Assembly: GCA_000969725.1 (NCBI GenBank)
Contig: JXSR01S002798.1
Strand: one strand, 5' to 3'
Source: Ophiothrix spiculata
Lineage: Eukaryota; Echinodermata; Ophiuroidea; Amphilepidida; Ophiotrichidae
DNA: 24,563 bases
Each line of letters starts with the position of its first letter. Position 1 is the stretch's first letter. Both the position numbers and the translations under genes were made by a program. The notes under the pieces were generated by a model. The model saw only the letters and a list, made by a program, of their open reading frames with translations, did no database searches and was not told where the DNA came from. Shown piece after piece: positions 1 through 10,700 of this stretch.

Positions 1-3000
1 AATTACTGCAAAATGGGTCCCATATTTTGATGATATTACCGTATAAAGACAAACAGAGTTTTATTACATGAACATTCCATATTGTAATATTTATCGTATT
101 CTCAATGGTTTACGACCTCGAGATTAGTTTGGATTGGATGCCATTAAAGTGACTGAATTTTGAACTTTTCATAAATAAAATGATATTGATTTGTACCTAC
201 GCAGATCATTAGAATGCCAATAAAACTTTTGTACTCTTCTTGGATTGGATGTTTCATGTCCCGTAATTGGATCACATAATTCATCAGTCATAAAACGCAT
301 TCATGTATAAACCTTTAACAATACCTTGAGTTTCGAAGGTCATTGATGCCGGTGTAATGAGCCTGAGTGTCCCCCATAACCAGGAGTCCGGGGCTAATTG
401 AACTACACGGAATAAGTCGCAATCAATGATTTATTGATCGCACATGTACAAGTACGTTCTACACAATTAAATAGCAGCTAGGACATTTCAGTCACACGGA
501 CGCTGTATTTCATTACACCGGGAATGCGGGTTATTGCGGTAAATTGATCACATTTTCATATTATACACTGCAATAATCAGCAACTTTAAAATCTGTTTCG
601 GCTAATTTCTATTAACAGATATTCAGTGAACTGCTTTGGACTTAGGTCTGTAAATGACAATTGAAGAAAACCTGAAGATAACTGCTTGATAACCGTACTT
701 GTCATAATTTGTGGTGGAGAATTGCGAAGAATTCTTCAATTTTATTCTTGTAGATATTTATTGATGCTGCTTTAACTGATTTCAGTATTCACACACTCTC
801 TGTGTGGGACTGTTTTCAGGCATGTTCTCCTTGATTTGGATATGTGAATTTGTATGCAGCTATTACTGTTATTTGCAGATATATTTTTAGATATTTATTT
901 TCTTCGTTTATCAGTTTTAATTAGGTAAATTAAACCTTTTCAAGTATATTTTCTATGTTCAGATATACGTTTTTCTGATGCACCCTTTACAATAACTTAA
1001 CGTTGAAAGATAACTATATGGAATGCGGTCATAATAAAAATAAAACAACATGTTTGTGTATCCTCATTAAGCTAATGAAAATTTAAGATGCATCCAGGGC
1101 ATATACAGTTTTAAAATTGCATTGATCAGAAAACTCAAAACAGCAAACAAGTTAAAACTATGCCAAGGGGAGGAATAGGTACGACAGCTTTGAGTTACTT
1201 TAATTTGTGATTTAATTTGCATAACTAGTTAGTGCAATTGCACACAAATTGAAAATTAAAAAAATGTTTATAAAATAATGCAAAACGAGTCCATACTTCT
1301 TCCACAAACACAGTAGTGCAACTTTACTTTACTTTTCTTGCAGGTTAAATACAATCATGATACATTAAGTTGAAAATGATGGTAACTAATTATCAGAAAT
1401 TAGTACTTATAGGTATTTTGCCCTCAAATTATCACCGGGAAGAAGATTTTCAATTTTTCCTTCGAAGTGTATTTTAAGGACCTCCTTGGGCTAACGGAAG
1501 TGTTGTTACCTAAAGTCGTTGCAAACCCCTTTCAGCTCTATTTCAAAAATTTCAGCTATTATAGATGCTTGTTTCTATAGAGGAATAATTGATCGACGGA
1601 GTTCTATTAAAACAATATCGGGAAGAGTTATCGTCCTTATACATGACATCGTAAAGACAAAATCCCAGCACATGTTCGTGTCCGATGTTGTGATTTTATC
1701 AACTCAGGTCATTTGAAGTGCATCTTCTGTGATCTTCATCACGTGTTAATAACACACGGCAATTAAGGTTTTTTCCTTAAAGGAGGTCGGAAATTACAAA
1801 ATAGCTGTGTAATAACTTAAAAAGTTATACAAGGAAAACATAAAAATGATATATTTCGGAAAAGTATTCCACAAGTAATGTATTTTATAGCATTAGATTA
1901 TGTTTGAAAAAATGGTCGTAATAATTAAAATAAGTATTTTGGGGTACTTTATGAAGTCTAAGGAATTATTTTTGTTTTTTTAAATGAGAAGCTGTTCCTT
2001 TAAACGGTTGATTTAGATAACTTAGACAGACATATTTTGAACAAAGGTTTTCAACAATTTTTTTTTTCAAGGCTGCAAAATAGTGATCAGATTTAGGAGT
2101 CCTGAGGCTCTGACCATTTTAACCCTTTGAGTGTAAAATGTATTCTACGTATTTAAAATCTGGTAGAGGTCATGTATGAAAAGTGTCTGAATAAAATTTA
2201 AAAAGAAACACAATATTGTAATAACCAATAAATCATCATCCCCTTCAAATACGACGTTTTAATAAAATTTTCCTTCTTTTGAAAAAGTAAAAATGAAGAT
2301 GAAGAAAATAAGATCAAAATTTCACAGAAGCAGATTTCCGGAATGTTAATACAGTTCAATGAACCTTTCAAATGTAGGTCGTCTGTAGTAATGGTTTGAA
2401 CTTCTTCAGGAGTGAAAATTCATTAGAAGATGATCTTCCTTATCTCTAAAACACACGGCGGCATATTTGGTTTGTCTTATCAAAGCTTTATCTAGTAGAA
2501 AAATATTTTCTGCTGTTTAACTAATAGTGGTAAATATTTGTCTTTTACGTTTAAATGATCAAATGATACATTACATCGGTGTGGCGAGCATAAAAACGCT
2601 GTATTATCAGGTTTATAATAATTCAATTCCTTTTTCAAAATATAAAATTAGTTTGGATCTATTTTTGACAATGTTTGAGATTGTCTTAATTCTAAAAAGA
2701 AGAAAGTTTAAAATGTGACATAAGATGTTGCTAGGTTTTCCTGTGAAACAAAATATGGGCTTTTTGTACTTTTGCTAAACTCACACATTTTGGAAAAAAA
2801 TTGACACTATTATCATCTCTAGCATACAAATCAAATGTAGCAATACATAACTTTATATGGTGTAGACAGTTGGTTTAAGAATTAGAGTAGAAAAGGTGTT
2901 TCATTAAATAATTGAACTCACTTTATGGGGAGAAGTGCAGCAAAAATCAATATTTTAAACTTTGGGGTATATGACGACCTATTAAAAAAAAACCATGACA

Positions 3001-3035
3001 ACCAATATGAAAAAAGAGCAAAAATTTGAAACTCC

Positions 3036-3047
3036 AAGATGGCCGCC
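3036..3047 (+). promoter_or_regulatory. YY1-like word in a GC-richer island
   Basis: The bases AAGATGGCCGCC stand out in surrounding AT-rich DNA and resemble the YY1 core AAGATGGCGGC. Words of this kind also recur inside dispersed animal repeats, so it may be part of an old repeat and not a working site. There is no promoter context around it. Confidence 0.15.
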
Positions 3048-3814
3048 AATTAAATATGCAAAAAAGGGGCAAATTTCTCTCTTTTTCTGGTATTGATTGT
3101 CATATAAAATTGAAGTCCATAGCATTTATAGTTGAAATTTAGTTTTTATTTTATTAAGGAACTCTTTTTTTATTGCATTAAATATAACATGTAACAGAAA
3201 CAGGTCCCACCTTTGATTTAGATTTACTTTTTACAGTTGAATTCCATTCTTCGTGTAATATTTAATGTTTAGTTCTGATAACAAATTCAGTTAAGTGCAT
3301 TAACACACTACTATATGAAGCTTCTGCAAAATAGTTTAATTACAATAAAACGGTTGTAGATTCAGAAGTCAATATTGTTCTCTTATTTTTATTTGCATTT
3401 ATAGAATTAAACAATTTGTTTTTACTTCAGAAATGACTTTGTGTCTACAAACTGAATTAACAATAACGTTAAATTACGAATGTAATACAAACGTAGCCAA
3501 ATAATAATAAAAAAACATGAAATAACCCATTCTGTCACTTGCGAAGATACTTTACATTCACGATATAAGCACTGGATGATGGTTAAAAGGTTATGCTATG
3601 TGTACATAGCCCAGAGTGTTTTAGCCTTTTGTAAAAACAAACACTTCGAATTGTGTTCATGAAGTATATTACATGAAATTTTACATTCTTCCTTCCGGGA
3701 AAATATCATTTGTCTGATTTTTATATATGAGAAAACGTTATGATATGATTCATTCTTAATATGGACGAGATTTTGTATAGGTAAAAATGGGTATTTGTAT
3801 GTACAAAAAATAGA

Positions 3815-3830
3815 ATACTAGTACTAGTAT
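3815..3830. repeat. 16-bp perfect palindrome
   Basis: ATACTAGTACTAGTAT equals its own reverse complement and contains two overlapping ACTAGT hexamers. It stands alone with no flanking inverted arms, so no function is proposed. Confidence 0.6.
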
Positions 3831-4712
3831 GTCGGTAAAATGTTGTCGTTTGTTATATGATAACGTTGTAAAACGCTTTCATTTCGAACATAGAAAGATA
3901 TAGAAATATCAATATCAAGTGACACTTTATCAGATATTATTTTTGAATATTTTTGGTATTTCATTTCAACATAGTAAATCTAGCATGATATTCTATCAAG
4001 ATGGTTTTATATAAAGACACAGATGAGCTTAAAAACATCTTACAAACGGTAAACTGCAAATTTACTCCTGTCCAACCTATCCAATTGCCTTCAAAATTTC
4101 CTCTTAAATTTCAGAAGTACTTGTTATCATTTAAAAACAAAAAATAAATTTACAGCTTGCTATTTTATATGAGCTTATACGTTACATCAAATTTGTGATT
4201 GATAAATCTAAGTTACAAGCTCTTAATTAGCGTACCAAGCACAAACGTGTACATCCAATTAATTCAAATATGTGAGAACACAAAACGAATTTGACGTAAA
4301 GATAGCCTCTTCCATTTTTCCAAAATATTTGTGAACATATTGTTATTGAGATTAAAATAACACCTTAACAAACATAATATGATCAAGTAATGCAGCATCA
4401 AAGGTAGTCATGGAATGAATAGTGAAACAAAAATTAAAAAAATATATATTGGATGAGAAAACTATATATTTCCTTTTGATCTTCCTAAGAAAATGTATAT
4501 ATTTTTAATATTTCATATGAAGTTTTCATATTTTGAATATAAAAAATAAATTTAATCAATTATGACATTTGCATGTATTTCCCATGCAGCGCAAAATGAC
4601 GTTTATCGCCTTTACGCTCATTCATGGTGCATTGTCACATATACGGCGATGTTACTAATTAAAATCTGCTCAAGCATAACGAAATGATTTATATTTTTTT
4701 TTTATCTTTCAG

Positions 4713-4771
4713 GACCAATACAAACAGTGGTTTTCATCACAAGTCAAGACTTCCAAAATGGAAATACCAAG
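4713..4771 (+). CDS. ATP13A: P5B ATPase exon a (first recognised)
   Basis: The exon is 59 nt and open in phase 0: DQYKQWFSSQVKTSKMEIPR, the last codon being completed by the next exon. Upstream is a textbook acceptor with a long T-rich tract ending in ATCTTTCAG; the donor is CAAG|GTAAGT. The 14 nt after its internal ATG (4758), or the whole 59 nt, join exon b so that exon b ends exactly on a codon boundary. The protein segment fits the variable charged region between the N-terminal membrane segment and the P5 N-terminal domain. The ATG at 4758 could in principle be a start, but the frame stays open to the acceptor, so an internal exon is more likely. Similarity alone is weak here; splice sites and phase carry the call. 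Confidence 0.65.
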
Positions 4772-7700
4772 GTAAGTTAGTTTAATTACAATATTGTGAC
4801 ACTCCACACTGAAAATTACATCTTGTGGCTGAAAATCGAGTTATTGGCAGCAACTAAGATCAGACTTAAACGCGATTGAAATCAAGAATGTTCCATAAAC
4901 CCTAAATAATTGTGTTTCGCTGTTAGGATTATAAGTACCTCTTCAAAAACCCGTAGCAACAGGCATAATTATGTGATCGTCTGATTTCAACCAAAATGCT
5001 CTACAAATTATATTTTTTCAAATGTCTAAAAAAATAGAAAGATTGCTAATTCCAATCCTGAGCAACTATATGTTGTGCTGAGGTGACTGTCCAAAATATG
5101 GTTTCTCAAATGATTACAAAAATCGCTTTTTTAATATTTTTTGATACGTAATAAATAAATTTTATCATCTAAATTTCGCCATACCTAAAAAACGTCCGTT
5201 TCTTCACTTACTTCAAAATCGACTTTTCCGCAATAATTTACCTTTGATGTGACACGTCACATATTTAGTTAGTCACTGACTCAGTTTGAATTGATACAGT
5301 AAATGTACTTTAAAGACAAGATTTCGGTTCTTGCATAACGTTTGGTTACATTCCCTGAAAACGTTACAAATACTGTCTTTTTAAAGTTATTTACACTTCC
5401 ACAATTCTTTAAATAGCTAGTTATCAATTTCAAGTATATACATTATAAGAGGCGTTTTTTAATTTAATCTATAGCTGACTTTATTATTCAACAGAAGTAA
5501 CGTACTTTTGGAATTCAAAATTAATAATTTTATTTTTTTTATTGTGGAACTCATTAGGAAAACGTATCATTCTATATCTTTATAGCCTGAATACAGGTTA
5601 CCCTTTTAATCTCGACAACTCATTAATATTGAACTAACTTAGTATCAAACGTGTAGTATTAATTCTACTTGACAGTTTTTATCCCTAAGGCCATTACTGG
5701 CGTGTGTTACAAATCTTCATTTCCTACCAGTGGGTAAGGGCTTTTCTGTGAGTAAATCGAGATACATTTCAAGAAAGAATCGCTTCTGGTTATTTTTGGT
5801 CATTTATGATGAATTATTTGAGAAGAGATATCTTAATAAATCGATGAAAATTACTACAATCGAAACAGACCCAGTTATATAACGTTTGTGTGCACTTAAA
5901 TTTCTAGACTTTTGCATTATATGAAGTGTAAGTGGAAATAATAGAAGCATACAAACTTTCATTGTCAAATTAATTTCCTTTATATCAAAATATTGAAATA
6001 TTGAAAAATATAAAAAATATTGAAATCTTAAAATTGGCTTAATTAGCAGATCCAATGCAAAATTGAAATTTCTTTTGATTTATCTGCAGTCTATTATGTA
6101 AAAGTAATCTTTTACAACCTTTTACATGTAATAGCTTCAATAAATACTTTTAGAGAATAGTCTCATACCCAAGATCAATATGTAAAACGAAATTTGAGGT
6201 TTTTTCTTTTCCGAAGTTTATTATCATATTATTTTCACAATATTGGTAGTTGACTGTTATTATTATCATATCCAAATACACAAATCATATATCAATATCA
6301 TAGCCCGACACATCAAATGAAATTCATCTGCAGATAAACTTGTGTGAAATTTTGTCCAATGCACCTTTAATTTTTCGAATTATTTGAGACCTACTGTTTT
6401 AGTTAGAAATTGATGAATCACTGCAATATATGGTGATTTATGTTTCTGCAATTTTAACGAACATTATTTTTATTCTAAATTCACTGAACAATACATTTAT
6501 ATTGTACTTTATTCATATAGACAAGGAAAACATTATTATTGATATAGAAATTTTAAGAAAAACATCTTCTTATTTATGAAAACAATATTGCGTATAAGAC
6601 TTTTAATAAAAAAATAATAGAAAAGATAATGAACAACACACATCAATATGTACAACACCCGATATTCTCTAGATAGCCTAAGTACGGTTTGTTTTTTAAT
6701 GCCGGTGTCTTGTTAATATATCCCGTATTATGTATCACACATGTAGTATTAATTCTACTTGACAGTTTACATCCCCTAGGCAGATATTAGCCTCTGTTGA
6801 AAAATCTTCATTTCCTTGAGAATTTATTGTAAACACTAATAGGTATTCAGGATATCAGGGAGCATTGTTAGACATTCCCTCTGGTTAAGTTTCAGACAGA
6901 GAGTCGTTACTTTCTTGGTGAAGATTTTAACTATGACGAAAAATATGTTGTACTGACTTGAGTATAATCTCAGGGAGGTATATATTTCATGGTGTTGCTG
7001 CGTTTCAAAGGTTCATTTGTCTGATGTTTAAGTGGAATTTCTAAAGGAATATAAGAATATATTACTAATTTGTATAATCTGCTCATTTTTAATAATTAGT
7101 TGTTGCGCGAAAAATTACATCTATTTCAACTGTTCCGTTTGCGTAGATGGAAATGATTATAACGTTATGTCGACTAACCTCGATAGATATTCCGAAATTG
7201 GTATTAAAAATACCCTGTTCTTTATCCATAATGGACAGTTTTCCGACATCCAAAAGTATTTTGTGCAACACAAAAAACAGAATGTATCATTAACTTCTTG
7301 CAAGTAGTTTTCATTATAAAAGCGGCCGTAATGCATTTGTTAGCAATTAAGTCAACCTTAACTTATATTTATCTCTAACTTGAGTGGTTTGTAACGAGAT
7401 ATATTATTTCATATTCTTCTTTTCAAGTCTTTGTATTTTTGAATTCATAAACTTTTAAGTGCAGTAGTTTAAAAGAACTTTGGATTTAATAGCAAAAGTA
7501 CATGTACATGCACAAATAAATTTTACCAAATGATTTAAACAAAATCAATTTATACAGTACTTTACATTGCGCATGCATTGATTACTTCACCAAGGTCAAA
7601 GTTCAATCTGAAAAAATTCCATGGGAGGCGGGCATTCGGTAAAAGAGGTATATACATTCCTTTACAACAGCTTTTCAAGAATAACTTGGTAAGACTGAAA

Positions 7701-10700
7701 TAGCTCAAGAGAAGCAGATTTGTATCAACAGTGGCTAATACTGTCCCCAGGGCTATGACTGTCAATTAGAGTTGATACATGACTGAAACGGCTTACTTGT
7801 CTAACAGCTAAAAGTCAAATAGAGCAAGCTTGGCTAAGGCTATAAGCTAAGGTAGTAAGGGAGGTAAACATACACAGTAAAATGACTTGATTGGACATAG
7901 TAATACAGGTTTACATTACATGACAATGTACATTACAATAGGAGGGAAACAACTGTGAACATAGAAGCCTTATGTACAAAAAACATATTTCTTAATTTTT
8001 CTAAAAAGACTAAACTGTGTATAGTAGGGATCATAATAAAATAAAATCCCACGTATAATATACACGACATGCGATAGCTTCTAAATAGCCTTAGTAAGTA
8101 CTGTTTGCCTTTTTAATCCCTGTGTTTCGCTAATTATATCCCCTACTATGTATAACACGATTCTACTTGACAGTTTACATTCCCCAGGCCGATATGGACC
8201 TCAATTGAAAAATCTTCATTTCCTAAAGAATATTTTGGTAAACACTTAAGAGGTATTCAGGATATCATAGAGCATTTCTAGACTTTCTTAATAAAGATTC
8301 TAAGTATATGAAAAAATGTACTTTTTTCATTAGCATGTTTAGTGTAAAATTGCAGAAAGTGATTCTTGTTGCCTTTGTTTGATTTGTCTGATGTTAAAAT
8401 CTGGAGGTGATTTTGGACCATAAATGGTGCATAATTAGAAGAAATCAAAGAGTGTCAAAATTCATAATGGTAAAAAATAGTTTCTGATTTTTTTCCGTGC
8501 TTTTCATGAAGCCAATTACTCTTGATTAATAGTTTTTATTGAAATTTCTTGCAACATGTTTTACAGTGGTAGAATTATAGCCTCTGTTAGTAGTACAAAC
8601 TTTTAAAAATAAAAATACTAGATTTACCAAATTATACTGAACAATAACATTTGGTATATTTTAAGGACACTGAACTGGTTAAATATGTTAAATATACGAA
8701 CAATTTTGAATGAACTAAGTTTCACTGAATTATGGGTCCAAACGTTTCAATAATATTCAGTTGAGGTTTTACCTTTCAGTAATTTTCGTGATTGCTTTTC
8801 TGCAAATTTTTGTGACTTTTTAGTTGATGTCAGTTAAAGCTTTTTGTTGACCGAAGTGGTACTTGAGTTTAAAAAAACACAATAAAAATCAAACTAAATA
8901 CACTTAAACATTGAAACCTACAAGTTGTTTTCAGTGACGTCAAAGAGATTCGAATATGCTTCTTCTGTATTCTACAGGTCCACAAACCCAATGGACTAAT
9001 AATAATTATGGTTTCCGTTTTTTTTAAATGCATTTGTTGATTTAAGCAAACTTAAGAGTTTTTCCTGATTGACCCACTCGGTGGTGGTGAGCCGCGACAA
9101 GCAACCACGTCTAATTTGTCACGAAAACAATAACATATGGTCATTCTTTTTAATGTGGGCACCCATAAATGGTGGATTTGTTACATGGAGAGTGATTTAT
9201 GCATCAATGTTTGTCATATCATTTCAACAATCAAATGAAATCTCATAATTTTGGTATGATTTTAAAGACAATTTATTTGACTTTCAAGAAATCAAGAATA
9301 GAACCCAAATGAAGTTATTAATTAAGCTTAATGACCCGTTAAAGCTACTTAGCCAGGGTGGAGTTGGGTGAGGTTGAGGTGGGTGAGGTTGAGGTGGGTG
9401 AGGTTGAGGCATCATGAAAATTGTGCATGAATTGTTCTGTCATATCTCCTTAAAAATCCATTGAAGTGTCACAAATCTTATATGATTTTAAAGGCTAGTT
9501 ATTGTTTATCAAAAACAAGTTGGAATTAACACGAATAAAATTGATTATTAACGCTATTAACAAGTAAAAGTAAATAAGCTAATTTAGCCAGACATGAAAA
9601 CAGGCATAACTGTGGTTTGTGTGGATGAGATACGTACATTGTGCATCAAATGTTGCCACAACTTTTCAATAATCGTATGAAATGTCATAAATTTGGTATG
9701 ATTTTGAAGATAATGTATTAGCCTATAAAATCAATTGAAAATATTAGCCAAATAAAGGTATTAATTAACTCTAATCAACGATTACCAGGAAGGAGTTAGG
9801 TATGCATGAAGTGAATGAGATGAAACGCAAATGGGCCTCACCTCAAAAAGGATGACCACATGTACAACTGTTTTTCCCGCGTCGATGCGACCCCAAGAAT
9901 GACATCACAATTATCGATTTTAGGATTGGCACGTTGTGTATAATAGCTCAGTGGTTTTATCATCACAAGTTGGAATATGCAGATTGAAATTATGCAAAAT
10001 GAAATTACGTCATGTAGTGATGTTGCATCAACTACGACATATAAGAATGTTACTTAATAGCATTAGTTATAGATCTGTGTAAGAATACATCCTATCAACA
10101 TATTTAAAAGATTATAGTTTCCTGATGCACATTAGTAATCATTGTTTCGGGTACACACGGATATTTAATACCTTGTTGTTAAAGAAATTTCTCTTGCGAA
10201 GCGCATATAAGTCGGTGGGTGAAGACCTACAAGTCAGTAAAAGAACTTTTAGAATATGTTGCCTCAAGCGTGTTAATTGAGCATCAGTACTACGTGTACA
10301 TACGTTTGAGGATGGATTAGGGACATTTATCTAGAAAAGGATGCACAACTATTAATTGTATATGCAAGTTGGTCATACCTGATACCCGTTTATATTGTAA
10401 GTATTTGAGAAAAAGACATTAAAGCAATATTTTACGATTTAAAAATTAGACTTGAGTTAAAAGACATTAAAGCAATATTTTACGATTTAAAAAATAGACT
10501 TGACTTAAAATAGTTAAAAAAAATCATAGCTAAGTTTTACCAAACTAGATAAAGATCATGAAGTGACAAAACATAAACAAACATGCTTTTCTTTTCGGTA
10601 TAAATCAATGCATGTAATATACCAGACGTTTATTAATAATTTCAACCATAAAAGAGAAAAATTGACGTTTTAGAAGTTTTATCAAATAGACCAACGGCTT

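Larger units (their letters stand above)
1..4712. other. Upstream noncoding DNA, presumed intron
   Basis: This AT-rich stretch precedes the first recognisable exon, which opens in phase 0 behind a strong acceptor, so at least one further coding exon must lie upstream. I looked for an exon ending in phase 0 before a good donor and encoding the hydrophobic N-terminal segment expected of P5B ATPases, and found none. The open frames near 1519-1716 and 2527-2718 resemble nothing I recognise. The only small features are a YY1-like word near 3036 and a 16-bp palindrome near 3815. A small upstream exon could have been missed. Confidence 0.6.

Noticed and set aside
490-537. Possible exon between TTTCAG and GCG|GTAAAT
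   Set aside because: The encoded residues resemble nothing in P5B ATPases, the donor is weak and the phase does not lead into exon a.
1519-1716. 65-codon open frame as a candidate upstream ATPase exon
   Set aside because: No hydrophobic segment like the family N-terminus. A CAG|GTC donor-like end exists but is weak, and the sequence does not match.
7032-7307. 91-codon open frame with a hydrophobic N-terminus resembling a small secreted or membrane protein
   Set aside because: It begins at GTG, its first ATG is far inside, and it lies directly after a repeat copy within the ATPase intron. No splice or promoter context and no recognised family.
9065-9110. GC-richer stretch with GGTGGTGAGCCGCGAC and a small GTGGT/ACCAC hairpin, considered as a tRNA or structured RNA
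   Set aside because: No cloverleaf and no A- or B-box; too short and isolated.
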